NCBI RefSeq assembly: GCF_000759955.1
Contig: NZ_JNAL01000012.1
Location: 48,851-112,850, forward strand
Reading direction: 5' to 3'
Length of the DNA: 64,000 nt
Origin: Prochlorococcus marinus str. MIT 9201
Lineage (GTDB): Bacteria > Cyanobacteriota > Cyanobacteriia > PCC-6307 > Cyanobiaceae
Shown in pieces: positions 53,972 through 63,320 of the stretch. The position numbers were made by a program, and so were the translations under genes. Every line of letters starts with the position of its first letter. Within the stretch, counting starts at the first letter, position 1. The notes under the pieces are model-generated. The model worked only from the letters and a program-made list of their open reading frames with translations. It had not been told where the DNA came from and made no database searches.

Positions 53972-55036
53972 ATGAAAAAAAAAATTCCAGTTATTGTTGT
54001 TTCGGGATTTCTTGGTTCAGGTAAAACAACTTTTCTAAGATATCTATTAAAAGAGAGTAATAAAAAATTTGGTTTAATAATTAATGAATTTGGTGATGTT
54101 GGAATTGACGGTGATTTGATTAGAAGTTGTGATAAATGCGATGAATCTGAAGACGACTGCGTTATCGAATTAAACAATGGATGTTTATGTTGTACTGTTC
54201 AAGATGATTTTGTTCCATCAATAAAAGCTCTCCTAGAATTTAATCCTCCTATCGAATCAATAATTATCGAAACAAGTGGTTTGGCACTACCTATTCCCTT
54301 AATTAAAGCACTTAACTGGCCTGAGATTAGGTCTTCCATCTATCTTGATGTAGTTGTTGGAATCGTTAATGGAGAGTCAATGCTTAATGGTTCACCAATT
54401 AATGATTTAAATAAAATAACAAAACAATATAATGAAACAGATAAAATTGATCACAACGCCACTATAGATGAGCTTTTTGAGGAGCAACTAGAAGTTTCTG
54501 ATATCGTTTTAGTCTCAAGATCAGATATCTTAAATGATGATCAGTTTGACGTTGTAAAAAATAAAATTCAAGGAAGTCTAAACTCATCTACACCAGTCCT
54601 TAAATCCAAGAATGGCAAAATTGATTTAAATTATCTATTTGACTTTAATTTTAAAAAAGAGACCTATAAAGAATTTTTAAAGGAAGAACATGACCATAAT
54701 CATGTTGAGCTTGTATCAGATTCATTTAAATTAAATTATTTCCTTGAAAAAAATGACTTTGAAAAGGAGATGTTAAAAATCTTGGATGAATTAAACATTC
54801 TTCGAATAAAAGGACGTATTTGGATACCAAACAAATCATTGCCTTTACAAATACAAATTATCGGAAAGAAAATTAATACTTGGTTTGAAGAAGCTCCAGA
54901 TAATTGTTGGAGACCAAATGATAATGCTGGGCTTGAATTAGTAATAATTTCCTTTGATGAAAAATCTATAAAAAATTTCAATAGAAAAATTAAAGAGAAA
55001 TTTAAGATTTTAAGTGAACCAAAAATAGCAATTTGA
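53972..55036 (+). CDS. cobW: CobW/COG0523-type GTPase, putative metal chaperone
   Basis: This 354-residue G3E GTPase has Walker A GFLGSGKTT (12-20), the metal motif CLCC in NGCLCCTVQDD (71-74) and a CobW C-terminal domain (about 270-350). An extra CDKCDESEDDC cluster (53-63) and the His-rich loop HDHNHVEL add metal-binding capacity. Members of this group insert zinc, cobalt or iron into proteins. The neighbouring 54-residue Cys4 protein could be a metal user. B12 synthesis genes are not nearby, so the name is by family only. Confidence 0.85.
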   Translation: MKKKIPVIVVSGFLGSGKTTFLRYLLKESNKKFGLIINEFGDVGIDGDLIRSCDKCDESEDDCVIELNNGCLCCTVQDDFVPSIKALLEFNPPIESIIIETSGLALPIPLIKALNWPEIRSSIYLDVVVGIVNGESMLNGSPINDLNKITKQYNETDKIDHNATIDELFEEQLEVSDIVLVSRSDILNDDQFDVVKNKIQGSLNSSTPVLKSKNGKIDLNYLFDFNFKKETYKEFLKEEHDHNHVELVSDSFKLNYFLEKNDFEKEMLKILDELNILRIKGRIWIPNKSLPLQIQIIGKKINTWFEEAPDNCWRPNDNAGLELVIISFDEKSIKNFNRKIKEKFKILSEPKIAI

Positions 55037-55041
55037 CTTTA

Positions 55042-55077
55042 TAGTTAGCTGTCGGGATACTAACTACAGTAGACAGC
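55042..55077 (+). other. Paired segments before a small zinc-protein gene
   Basis: TAGTTAG (55042-55048) pairs with CTAACTA (55060-55066), and CTGTC (55049-55053) pairs with GACAG (55072-55076). The order A-B-A'-B' would allow a compact H-type pseudoknot. An alternative is a simple hairpin with the GCTGTC/GACAGC stem (55048-55053, 55072-55077). It fills the gap between the cobW stop and the ATG at 55083, so it may act in translation of the next gene. The stems are short. Confidence 0.35.
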
Positions 55078-55082
55078 CCAAG

Positions 55083-55247
55083 ATGAAAAATCCAAAAATT
55101 ACTTTAAAACAAATAATCTCTGAAGAAGTTACATCAATTGATAAAATAAAATGTTCAAAATGTGGAGGGGCAGGAAATTTTAAAACACATGAAAATTCTA
55201 GAAGAACTTGTTTAGTTTGTTTTGGTAGAGGTTACATAAATATTTAA
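55083..55247 (+). CDS. 54-residue Cys4 zinc-finger protein, DnaJ-like
   Basis: The protein has two CxxC knuckles, CSKCGGAG (24-31) and CLVCFGRG (43-50). The pattern CxxCxGxG-CxxCxGxG is that of the DnaJ zinc-finger domain and its plant relative BSD2. The N-terminal 22 residues form a basic helix-like region. It could be a small chaperone or a redox or metal-binding protein. It follows a metal-handling GTPase and may be its client, but that is a guess from context. Confidence 0.75.
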   Translation: MKNPKITLKQIISEEVTSIDKIKCSKCGGAGNFKTHENSRRTCLVCFGRGYINI

Positions 55248-55345
55248 TAACTCAGAAAACCTTAATGTAAAAAATATTTGTTTATTAATCAATAGTTCTT
55301 TTTATTAAAATTTAAACTAATCTTCTAGTAGAAATTAATTTTTAA

Positions 55346-55600
55346 TTGGACCAATTTGCTGTAAAAGTTTTTGTAAGACTAAGACCCTCAGTTTTAGATC
55401 CAGCAGGGGAAGCTACCAAATCTGCTTCTATAAAACTTGGAGCCGAGGGAATAAAATCATTACGTGTAGGAAAAATGATTGAGGTAAAAATAGAAGGTAA
55501 TGGTGAAAACGAAGTAAGAGAAAAAATTGATTTATTGTGTGATAGGTTATTCGCAAATACCGTTATTGAAGATTATGAGTATTCTCTAGAAAAACTATAA
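55346..55600 (+). CDS. purS: Phosphoribosylformylglycinamidine synthase subunit PurS
   Basis: This 84-residue subunit joins PurL and PurQ in the three-part FGAM synthase of purine synthesis. It starts [20 protein letters not shown], with the typical LDPxG block, and contains [15 protein letters not shown]. The start is TTG (55346). The purQ ATG is one base after the stop, so the two are coupled. purL is not in the window. Confidence 0.94.
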   Translation: MDQFAVKVFVRLRPSVLDPAGEATKSASIKLGAEGIKSLRVGKMIEVKIEGNGENEVREKIDLLCDRLFANTVIEDYEYSLEKL

Positions 55601-55601
55601 G

Positions 55602-56267
55602 ATGGATAATTTTACTGTAGGAGTTGTTGTCTTCCCTGGTTCTAATTGTGATCGTGATGTTTCATGGGCATTGGAAGGTTGTTTAGACATAAGAACGAAA
55701 TACTTGTGGCATGAGTCTTCAGATTTAAGCGATGTAGATGCAATAGTTTTACCCGGAGGATTTAGCTATGGTGATTATTTAAGATGCGGAGCAATAGCGA
55801 GATTCTCACCATTAATAAATTCTTTGGATAACTTTGTGAAAAGTGGAAGAAGAGTTTTAGGAATTTGTAATGGTTTCCAAATTTTAACAGAATCAGGCTT
55901 TTTGCCTGGTGCCCTTACTGCAAATAAAAATCTTAATTTCATCTGTGATGATGTTGAACTTGATATTGTTTCTTCAAAAGGAGGTTGGTTTAATGATGGA
56001 GGTGAAAAACAAACTATTAAGTTACCCATAGCGCATGGGGAAGGAAGATATCATTGTGATTCTGATACTTTAAAAAAACTTCTAGATAATGAATTGATCG
56101 CTTTGAGATATAAAAATAATCCTAATGGATCCTCATTCGATATCGCAGGCATAACTAATGAAAAGGGTAATGTTCTAGGTTTAATGCCTCATCCAGAGCG
56201 AGCTTGTGACGAGACAATTGGTGGGACTGATGGTGTCGTCACATTAAAATCATTAATATTGAAATAA
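55602..56267 (+). CDS. purQ: Phosphoribosylformylglycinamidine synthase subunit PurQ
   Basis: This is the glutaminase subunit of FGAM synthase. The 221-residue class I amidotransferase has the nucleophile Cys89 in [10 protein letters not shown]. The His and Glu of the triad are in LMPHPERA, and [12 protein letters not shown] is the N-terminal signature. The gene starts at ATG 55602, coupled to purS. A perfect terminator hairpin follows the stop. Confidence 0.96.
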   Translation: MDNFTVGVVVFPGSNCDRDVSWALEGCLDIRTKYLWHESSDLSDVDAIVLPGGFSYGDYLRCGAIARFSPLINSLDNFVKSGRRVLGICNGFQILTESGFLPGALTANKNLNFICDDVELDIVSSKGGWFNDGGEKQTIKLPIAHGEGRYHCDSDTLKKLLDNELIALRYKNNPNGSSFDIAGITNEKGNVLGLMPHPERACDETIGGTDGVVTLKSLILK

Positions 56268-56297
56268 AAAAAGACCTCCAATTTTGGAGGTCTTTTT
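56268..56297. terminator. Bidirectional rho-independent terminator
   Basis: AAAAAGACCTCCA (56268-56280) and TGGAGGTCTTTTT (56285-56297) form a perfect 13-bp stem with loop ATTT. A T-tract follows on the plus strand and an A-tract precedes, so it reads as a terminator on both strands. It sits between convergent purQ and the class II aldolase gene and serves both. It is the clearest terminator in the window. Confidence 0.93.
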
Positions 56298-56318
56298 CTT
56301 GATTGATTCCGTTATTAA

Positions 56319-57392
56319 TTAAACAGTAGCTATAACTTTGGGATCTAAATCACCTTTAGCGTAAAGATCAGCAAAGTAATTGGTGCTGTTTTGCTTGATC
56401 TTACTTGCTTGACCTTCACACCAGAACTGCTTGTATCTGTCAAGACAAACTTGCTTCATGTATTTTCTAGCAGGTTTGTTGAAATGTCTGGGGTCAAAGT
56501 TTGCCTTGTCTGCAAATGCTGCCTCTCTTACCGCAGCAGTGAAAGCAAGCCTGTTATCAGTATCAATGTTGACTTTCCTAACTCCATTTCTTATTCCCTC
56601 TTGAATCTCTTCAACAGGAACACCATATGTTTGAGGGATTTCACCACCATATTTGTTAATGATATCCAACCATTCTTGAGGTACTGAACTAGATCCATGC
56701 ATTACAAGATGTGTATTTGGAAGTGCTTTATGGATTTCAGCAATTCTGCTTATCGCAAGAACTTCTCCTGTAGGCTTCCTTGTGAATTTATATGCACCAT
56801 GACTTGTACCTATAGCAATTGCTAATGCATCAACTTTTGTTTTAGCAACAAAATCTGCCGCTTCTTCAGGATCAGTCAAAAGCATATCTGTAGAAAGTTC
56901 ACCTTCAAATCCATGACCATCTTCTGCCTCACCTTTTCCTGTTTCTAATGAACCTAAGCAACCTAATTCTCCTTCAACACTAACTCCAACTGAATGAGCA
57001 AAATCCACCACTTTTTTTGTGACAGCAACATTATATTCGTAACTCGCGGGTGTTTTTGCATCTGCCTCTAAAGAACCATCCATCATTACAGATGTAAAAC
57101 CATTTATTGCTGCTGAATAACATGTTGATGGCTCGTTACCATGGTCTTGGTGCATTACAACTGGAATATTAGGATAAGTTTCAGTTGCAGCAAGAATTAG
57201 ATGGCGAAGGAATATTTCTCCAGCATAATTTCTAGCACCTCTTGAAGCTTGAAGAATTACAGGACTGTCTGTTTCATATGCAGCCTCCATAATCGCTTGA
57301 ACTTGTTCAAGGTTATTTACGTTAAACGCTGGGATACCATATCCATTTTCAGCAGCGTGATCTAAAAGTAGTCTTAGGGGAACAAGGGCCAT
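56319..57392 (-). CDS. fbaA: Fructose-bisphosphate aldolase, class II
   Basis: This zinc-dependent aldolase serves the Calvin cycle and glycolysis. The 357-residue protein has the zinc site and catalytic Asp in [10 protein letters not shown] and the motif [18 protein letters not shown] and [12 protein letters not shown] are also diagnostic. The gene ends at the shared terminator. A separate class I enzyme gene follows on its 5' side, 150 bases away, with the same strand. Confidence 0.95.
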   Translation of the reverse strand: MALVPLRLLLDHAAENGYGIPAFNVNNLEQVQAIMEAAYETDSPVILQASRGARNYAGEIFLRHLILAATETYPNIPVVMHQDHGNEPSTCYSAAINGFTSVMMDGSLEADAKTPASYEYNVAVTKKVVDFAHSVGVSVEGELGCLGSLETGKGEAEDGHGFEGELSTDMLLTDPEEAADFVAKTKVDALAIAIGTSHGAYKFTRKPTGEVLAISRIAEIHKALPNTHLVMHGSSSVPQEWLDIINKYGGEIPQTYGVPVEEIQEGIRNGVRKVNIDTDNRLAFTAAVREAAFADKANFDPRHFNKPARKYMKQVCLDRYKQFWCEGQASKIKQNSTNYFADLYAKGDLDPKVIATV

Positions 57393-57542
57393 AATTAAAA
57401 TTAATTAGATGCTTAGTAATTAAGCTATATGTTCCGCGAGTTTAGTATATTGAGGTATCAAATGTCACGTCATTAGATATACAAAATACTAAATTAAAGA
57501 AACTAATTTTATGACCCAGTGTATATTTTTAGAATTTTTAGG

Positions 57543-58610
57543 TTAGTAAGTATAGCCTGCAACAAATAATTGCTCATCTGATGAGGGTTGAGACCCTGCT
57601 ACGTAGGAACCTGTAGAGGCTTCTGAGTTTGCTTGAGCTCTTGCTATCAAGGCCTTTTGACCACCATCTACATCACTTCCTTTCCAGGCCTTTAAACATG
57701 AGTGCTGTAAGGCTCTTCCATATGAGAATGAAACGTTCCATAAAGCTTTCCTGTAAAGAGTGTTCATATTATTTAAATAAACTGAAGCAGCCTCCTCGCT
57801 TAATCCTCCTGATAAGAATACTATCCCAGGGACAGACGCAGGAACGCATCTTTCCATGGTTCTAATAGTCATCTCGGCAACTTTCATAGGATCTGCCTTA
57901 GTTGGACAATCTGCTCCATTTACCGTCATGGAAGGTTTTAAAAGTGTTCCCTCAAGAAAGACTCCATTTGCTTGACAAGCCATGTAAACCTGCTTAATAA
58001 CCTCTTCTTGAACTTCAGCAGTTTTTTCAATTGTATGATCTCCGTCCATTAAGATTTCAGGTTCAATAATTGGTACCAAGCCCGATTCTTGCACTGATCT
58101 AGCATATCTTGCTAGTCCCCAAGCGTTCTCTTGTATTGATAGTTTTGAAGGGCAACCATCACTTGTTATCTGAAGAACTGCTCTCCACTTTGCAAATCTT
58201 GCGCCTTGTTCATAATATTTTGCTGCTCTTTCAACTAATCCATCTAGGCCAGAGCAAAAAGTTTCCACATCTCCTGCTCCAGGAAGTGGATTTAAACCTT
58301 TATCAACTTTTATACCTGGAATAATACCTAAATCATTTAATTTCTTAACCATTGATTCACCATCTTGGTGATTCTGATAAAGAGTTTCTTCAAAAAGGAT
58401 TGCTCCACTTATGTATTTACCAAGACCTTCTGTAGTAAAAAGCATACCTCTATATGCTTTCCTGTTCTCTTCTGTATTCTCGACACCAATTCCAGCTAGT
58501 CTTTTCCCAACTGTTTTGGTGGATTCATCTACTGCTAATATCCCTTTACCTTTTGAAGCTAGTAATTGAGCATTTTCTTTAAGCTCATTTTTGTAATAAT
58601 TTAAAGCCAT
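57543..58610 (-). CDS. Fructose-bisphosphate aldolase, class I
   Basis: This 355-residue Schiff-base aldolase is not related to the class II enzyme. The start ALNYYKNELKENAQLLASKG and VDESTKTVGKRLAGIG match class I aldolase. The Lys in FAKWRAVLQI and the lysine in FLEGTLLKP (Schiff-base site) are present. SGGLSEEAASVYLNNMN is typical. Prochlorococcus and marine Synechococcus carry such a class I gene. Having both enzymes side by side suggests a lineage-specific replacement or use under different conditions. Confidence 0.93.
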   Translation of the reverse strand: MALNYYKNELKENAQLLASKGKGILAVDESTKTVGKRLAGIGVENTEENRKAYRGMLFTTEGLGKYISGAILFEETLYQNHQDGESMVKKLNDLGIIPGIKVDKGLNPLPGAGDVETFCSGLDGLVERAAKYYEQGARFAKWRAVLQITSDGCPSKLSIQENAWGLARYARSVQESGLVPIIEPEILMDGDHTIEKTAEVQEEVIKQVYMACQANGVFLEGTLLKPSMTVNGADCPTKADPMKVAEMTIRTMERCVPASVPGIVFLSGGLSEEAASVYLNNMNTLYRKALWNVSFSYGRALQHSCLKAWKGSDVDGGQKALIARAQANSEASTGSYVAGSQPSSDEQLFVAGYTY

Positions 58611-58712
58611 CCTTAAAAATTCAGTTCAATTGATTTTTCCAGAATATGAAGAAAAAATAAAACCAATCTAATACTTTATGAGGTGATATTTGCTACGTAT
58701 TAATGTATAGCC

Positions 58713-59810
58713 CTAAATTTTTATACTTAATCCACTCTTAGATGATTCTTTTATAGCTTCACAAACTTTGTGACTTGCAAGTCCCTCGCACAAGCCTGGA
58801 ATGATGGGCGTTTTATTGAAAATACTCTTAGCCCATAAATTTTGAATTCTCAAAACTGGAGCTATTCTCCCATCAGTCCATGTTTTTTCAAAATTAAAAC
58901 TTGAATCTGCAGTTAGATTTTGTATTTTATTTTCGTTGTTTGAATATTTCAAATTAAAACCATGTACATAATCTTTTTGGTTTTCGCTTTTAAGAATAAG
59001 TGAACCTTCGCTTCCATATATTTCTAAACTAAATCCTCTTCCATTTTTAGAAATCGATGATAAAGATACCTGACATGGAATAAGATTCGAGCCGTAGTTT
59101 GATATCTCTATATTTGCTAAACACACGTCTTCACTCGTAACATCATTTAAATCAGATGAATCAGGTAAAGGTCTTTTTTTTATTGATGTTGCTAACTTGC
59201 CAGACACGTTTATTGCTTCCCCAAAAAACCAATTCAACATATCGAATGCATGAGTACCTAAGGCGCCAATAACTCCTCCACCTTTTTCTTCCAATGAATA
59301 CCAATTCCAGGCTCTTTTGGGGTCTGATCTACTGCCCATTAACCAATCTAATTTGACTAAATATATATCTCCTAAGATATTTTCATCAATAAGTTTTTTT
59401 GTCTGAAGGAAAAGAGGTACTGCTCTATATTCAAAATCAACACATACGCTTAAATTATTAATCAAAGATATTCTCTGAAGCTCTTCAATTTCTGAGGAGG
59501 ATATTGAAACGGGTTTTTCTAAAAGCAAATTTTTATTATTCTCAAGAGCTTGTTTTGCTAATTTAAATCTTGATTCAGGAGGGGTAGCAATTATAATTCC
59601 ATCAATTTTTGGAGACTTAACTAATTCTTCCCAATTATGAAAGAACTCTAATCCAGTTTCTTTTTCATGTATCGATTTTTGCTTAGTCTCATAATGATAA
59701 ATAGCTACAGGAGTTAAATAATCAGACTCTTTTAATGCCTCTAAATGAACTTTTTTCCCAAACCCTAAACCGGCTATTGCTATTTTTAATTTTTTATTTT
59801 TAGTATTCAT
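58713..59810 (-). CDS. Gfo/Idh/MocA family oxidoreductase
   Basis: This 365-residue NAD(P)-dependent sugar oxidoreductase has a Rossmann motif AIAGLGFGKKVH (about 11-22), EKPVSISSSEIEEL (about 98-111) with the catalytic Lys of the EKP motif, and the C-terminal substrate domain with GALGTHAFDMLNWF. The substrate cannot be deduced. It is downstream of accD and the small exported gene on the same strand, with only 2 bases to the latter. Confidence 0.88.
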   Translation of the reverse strand: MNTKNKKLKIAIAGLGFGKKVHLEALKESDYLTPVAIYHYETKQKSIHEKETGLEFFHNWEELVKSPKIDGIIIATPPESRFKLAKQALENNKNLLLEKPVSISSSEIEELQRISLINNLSVCVDFEYRAVPLFLQTKKLIDENILGDIYLVKLDWLMGSRSDPKRAWNWYSLEEKGGGVIGALGTHAFDMLNWFFGEAINVSGKLATSIKKRPLPDSSDLNDVTSEDVCLANIEISNYGSNLIPCQVSLSSISKNGRGFSLEIYGSEGSLILKSENQKDYVHGFNLKYSNNENKIQNLTADSSFNFEKTWTDGRIAPVLRIQNLWAKSIFNKTPIIPGLCEGLASHKVCEAIKESSKSGLSIKI

Positions 59811-59812
59811 TC

Positions 59813-60205
59813 TTATCTTTTAATAAACTCTGAACAACTATTTTCAATAACAACATCTATTAGCTCATCATTATTAGAAGTCTGCCATTTTGAATTGAAT
59901 TGAGGAATTCCATTTATGGAAGTATCTTTGAACTTTTTTTCATCGCAATTAATTCTCATTACATAAAGTGATAACTCTCCATCATCATTAGAATTAGTTG
60001 GATTTTTAAAAAACTTTGTTAAGACACTTATTTCACCATTTGGAAGGGGTTTAATACTGCCTTTATCAAGCCATTCTTTTCCATCATCATTCTCTTTGAG
60101 GAGAACCCAGTCAACATTTCCTATCGCATATGAATAGGAAGCAAAATTTAAAGTAATCAATAAAACGCATAAAGAAAAATAAAAGAAATTTGAAATTATT
60201 CTCAT
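59813..60205 (-). CDS. Small exported protein, surface-adhesin-E-like
   Basis: I take the ATG at 60205 (130 residues), since the longer frame from 60226 would overlap accD by 20 bases and delay the signal peptide. The signal (FFYFSLCVLLITLNFASYSY) ends near AYA. The mature part has VDWVLLKENDDGKEWLDKGS and VMRINCDEKKF, a layout seen in small adhesin-E-like domains. Two Cys (NCDEKK, ENSCSEF) may form a disulfide. The function is unknown. Confidence 0.65.
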   Translation of the reverse strand: MRIISNFFYFSLCVLLITLNFASYSYAIGNVDWVLLKENDDGKEWLDKGSIKPLPNGEISVLTKFFKNPTNSNDDGELSLYVMRINCDEKKFKDTSINGIPQFNSKWQTSNNDELIDVVIENSCSEFIKR

Positions 60206-60206
60206 T

Positions 60207-61088
60207 TTATATATTTGTTTTTGCAAGTTCTTTTACACCATGAATTTTTAGAATTTTAGTCAAAGTATCTTTGAGATCCTTCCTTTTAACTATTACATCA
60301 ACAAAACCATGTGCAAGCAGATATTCAGCTGTTTGAAAATTATCGGGTAATTTTTCTCTTAATGTTTGTTCTATAACCCTTCTTCCAGCAAATCCAATAA
60401 GAGCTTTAGGTTCAGCCAAAATTAAATCACCTAACATTGCAAAGCTTGCTGTTACCCCCCCAGTAGTTGGATGAGTTAATAAGGGCATGTATAGAAGATT
60501 TTTTTCTTTATGTTTTTTTAATGCTCCAGATATTTTTGCCATTTGCATGAGACTTAACATACCTTCTTGCATCCTCGCTCCTCCTGATGCGCAAACAATA
60601 AGAATTGGAAAATTTTCTAAAGTTGCTCTTTCAATTATTCTTGTAATTTTTTCACCAACTACTGAACCCATAGACCCTCCCATAAATCTAAAATCCATAA
60701 CAGCTAATGCTAAAGGCATTGAATTTACGGAACAGATACCTGTTACGACTCCATCTCTTAAACCTGTGCCTGCTTGACTTTCTTTAATTCGATCAGCATA
60801 TGACCTTCTATCTTTAAAACCCAAAGGATCTGTAGGACTTAGTGATCTATCAAACTCTTCGAATGAATTTTTGTCAGCAATTATATTTATCCTTTCATCA
60901 CTATTAATCCTATTATGGTGACCACAATTACTACAAACATTGCAATTAGAAATTAGGTCTTTTCTATAGGCTACTTGCGAACATTCTGAACATTTAACCC
61001 ACAAACCATCTCCCTCGTCAGTATCTTGCGAAACTTTCCCAACAAATTGATCTTTACGCCTTGCGGCAAACCAGTCGATTAATGACAC
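60207..61088 (-). CDS. accD: Acetyl-CoA carboxylase carboxyltransferase beta subunit
   Basis: AccD with AccA moves the carboxyl group from biotin to acetyl-CoA, the first step of fatty acid synthesis. The 293-residue protein has the Cys4 zinc ribbon at C33, C36, C52 and C55, and the carboxyltransferase motifs [19 protein letters not shown] and [15 protein letters not shown]. The length is normal for cyanobacteria. The gene is followed by the exported protein and the oxidoreductase. Confidence 0.95.
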   Translation of the reverse strand: MSLIDWFAARRKDQFVGKVSQDTDEGDGLWVKCSECSQVAYRKDLISNCNVCSNCGHHNRINSDERINIIADKNSFEEFDRSLSPTDPLGFKDRRSYADRIKESQAGTGLRDGVVTGICSVNSMPLALAVMDFRFMGGSMGSVVGEKITRIIERATLENFPILIVCASGGARMQEGMLSLMQMAKISGALKKHKEKNLLYMPLLTHPTTGGVTASFAMLGDLILAEPKALIGFAGRRVIEQTLREKLPDNFQTAEYLLAHGFVDVIVKRKDLKDTLTKILKIHGVKELAKTNI

Positions 61089-61229
61089 AATAAAACCTGT
61101 TTTTTCTATTTAAATCTAAGCAAGGTCCTTTTATCAAGAAAGATATATAAATATTTGAGATTTTATAGATTAGAAATTCCGTAATCCTTAGAAAAAATAT
61201 AATGATTTTAGTTAATATTCGAAAATTAA

Positions 61230-62129
61230 CTATCCTTTATTTTTCTCCTCAATCATTTTATGAATTATTGGGGTAAGAATAAGTTCCATTGCAAAACCCA
61301 TTTTACCTCCATTTACAACGATACTAGTTGGACTTGACATAAATGAATCGTGAATCATTCCAAGCAAGTATTGAAAATCAATTCCCCATTTTTCTCTTGC
61401 TCCTTTTCTGAAATGTATAATCACAAAGCTCTCGTCAGGAGTTGGAATATTCCTGCATATGAAAGGATTGGAAGTGTCAATTGTGGGAATTCTTTGGAAA
61501 TTAATATCAGTTTTACTGAATTGTGGACAAATGTGATTTATATAATCAGGCATTCTTCTTAATATAGTATCCACAATGGTTTCTGCTGAGTAACCTCTTT
61601 CTGCATTATCTCTATGGATTTTTTGAATCCACTCTAAATTTGTTATTGGAACAACGCCAACAAGTAAATCAGCATAAGATGCCACATTGTATCCATCACC
61701 TTCTACCCCACCATGTAACCCTTCATAAAAAAGTACGTCTGTCCCTTCAGGAATATCCTCCCATGGGGTGAATTGACCAGGTTCTAGGGATGTCCCAAGT
61801 CTTGTATTATGTTCTTCAGCTTCTTCAGGACTATGTAGGTAATATCTTTTCTTCCCTCCTCCAGTTTCTCCATAAATTTTAAAAAGTTCTTCTAGTTTGT
61901 CAAAAAGATTAGCTTCTGGACCAAAGTGAGAAAAATTTTCACCTTTCGAAAGAGCCTCTGCCATAGCTTTTTTCATGGGCATTCTCTCAAACCTGTGGTA
62001 ACTATCACCTTCTACAACTGCGGGAACAATATCTTCTCTGGCAAAAATATGCTCAAAGGCTCTTTTTACCGTACTTGTTCCTGCTCCTGAAGATCCTGTT
62101 ACAGCGACTACTGGATGACGTTTTGACAT
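61230..62129 (-). CDS. prk: Phosphoribulokinase, proteobacterial type
   Basis: PRK makes ribulose-1,5-bisphosphate for Rubisco. The 299-residue protein has the P-loop GSSGAGTST (12-20), VEGDSYHRF, the catalytic region LFYEGLHGG and INLEWIQKIHRD. The whole sequence resembles the octameric PRK of proteobacteria rather than the longer plant and cyanobacterial type. In that other type the P-loop carries a redox Cys (GDSGCGKST), which is Ala here, so thioredoxin control of the usual kind is absent. It stands alone on the minus strand between accD and leuB. Confidence 0.93.
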   Translation of the reverse strand: MSKRHPVVAVTGSSGAGTSTVKRAFEHIFAREDIVPAVVEGDSYHRFERMPMKKAMAEALSKGENFSHFGPEANLFDKLEELFKIYGETGGGKKRYYLHSPEEAEEHNTRLGTSLEPGQFTPWEDIPEGTDVLFYEGLHGGVEGDGYNVASYADLLVGVVPITNLEWIQKIHRDNAERGYSAETIVDTILRRMPDYINHICPQFSKTDINFQRIPTIDTSNPFICRNIPTPDESFVIIHFRKGAREKWGIDFQYLLGMIHDSFMSSPTSIVVNGGKMGFAMELILTPIIHKMIEEKNKG

Positions 62130-62218
62130 TTTTTAAAAACAATATCTAGTAATTCTGACAGGTCATATGCCAACTTTATGTTCAACTTAAAAATATTTTT
62201 TTATTTATTAATTTTTTT

Positions 62219-63292
62219 TTAAATTTCGTCTAATATTTTATCTCCGATTTCACTGCAAGATAATACTTTGGAAGACCCATCAGCTAAATCAGCTGTTCTA
62301 AATCCTTTTGATAATACTTTATCAATAGCGGTTTCTAAATTTCCTGCGGCTTCTTCTTCATTTAATCCGATTTTTAACATCATTGATGCGGATAAAAGCA
62401 TTGCAATAGGATTTGCTATGTTTTTGCCAGCTATGTCAGGAGCCGAACCATGAACAGGTTCAAAAACTCCTGGCCCATTATTGTTTAGAGAAGCAGATGG
62501 AAGCATACCTATAGAACCAGTTAACATTGCGGCTAAGTCGCTTAAAATATCTCCAAATAAATTACTTGTTAAAATTACATCAAATTGACCAGGATCTCTA
62601 ACTAATTGCATTGCTGCATTATCAACGTACATATTGCTTAGAGATATATTTTTATCTTTTGAGGTGATATTTAAAACTGTATCTCTCCACAATTGACTAA
62701 CCTCAAGAACATTTGATTTATCAACAGAACAAATTTTTTTATTTCTTTGGTTGGCAATTTTTATTGCTATTTCTGTTATTCTCTCTATTTCGGCCGAATC
62801 ATAAACCATCGTATTAAAAGCTTTTGGGATTTTTGTATTTGTTATTAGTCCTCTTGGCTTTCCAAAATAAATTCCCCCTATTAATTCTCTTACAACAATA
62901 AGATCTACATGCTCAACGATTTCTTTTTTTAATGTACTTGCATCTAATAGAGATTTTCTTATTTTGACAGGCCTGATATTCGCGAAAAGGTTTAGGGCAG
63001 ATCTTAACTTTAGTAACCCACTTTCTGGCCTTAATTCTCTTGCAAGAGAGTCATATTTAACATCTCCAACACATGCTAAAAGTACAGCATCACTTTTTTT
63101 GCATTGATCTAGTGTCTCATCTGGAGCAGGAGTCCCATATTTTTCATAAGCAATTCCTCCAAATAATTTTTCAATAATCTCTACATCAAAATTATGATTT
63201 TTTGAAAGCTTTTTTAAAACTTTTTTTGAAACTTTTGAAATCTCTGGTCCAATTCCGTCTCCTGACAATAAAACAATCTTATAATTCTTCAT
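62219..63292 (-). CDS. leuB: 3-isopropylmalate dehydrogenase
   Basis: LeuB oxidises and decarboxylates 3-isopropylmalate in leucine synthesis. The 357-residue protein has VLLSGDGIGPEI at the start, the substrate arginines in RPESGLLKLRSAL, DNAAMQLVRDPGQFD, and GSAPDIAGKNIANP as the NAD site. The start is ATG at 63292. lpxD is 28 bases upstream on the same strand. Confidence 0.96.
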   Translation of the reverse strand: MKNYKIVLLSGDGIGPEISKVSKKVLKKLSKNHNFDVEIIEKLFGGIAYEKYGTPAPDETLDQCKKSDAVLLACVGDVKYDSLARELRPESGLLKLRSALNLFANIRPVKIRKSLLDASTLKKEIVEHVDLIVVRELIGGIYFGKPRGLITNTKIPKAFNTMVYDSAEIERITEIAIKIANQRNKKICSVDKSNVLEVSQLWRDTVLNITSKDKNISLSNMYVDNAAMQLVRDPGQFDVILTSNLFGDILSDLAAMLTGSIGMLPSASLNNNGPGVFEPVHGSAPDIAGKNIANPIAMLLSASMMLKIGLNEEEAAGNLETAIDKVLSKGFRTADLADGSSKVLSCSEIGDKILDEI

Positions 63293-63320
63293 TTAAATTT
63301 TTGTTTAATAGAACAATAAA

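Noticed and set aside
60206..60226. Longer start of the adhesin-E-like gene overlapping accD
   Set aside because: It overlaps accD and moves the signal peptide away from the N-terminus; the ATG at 60205 fits better.
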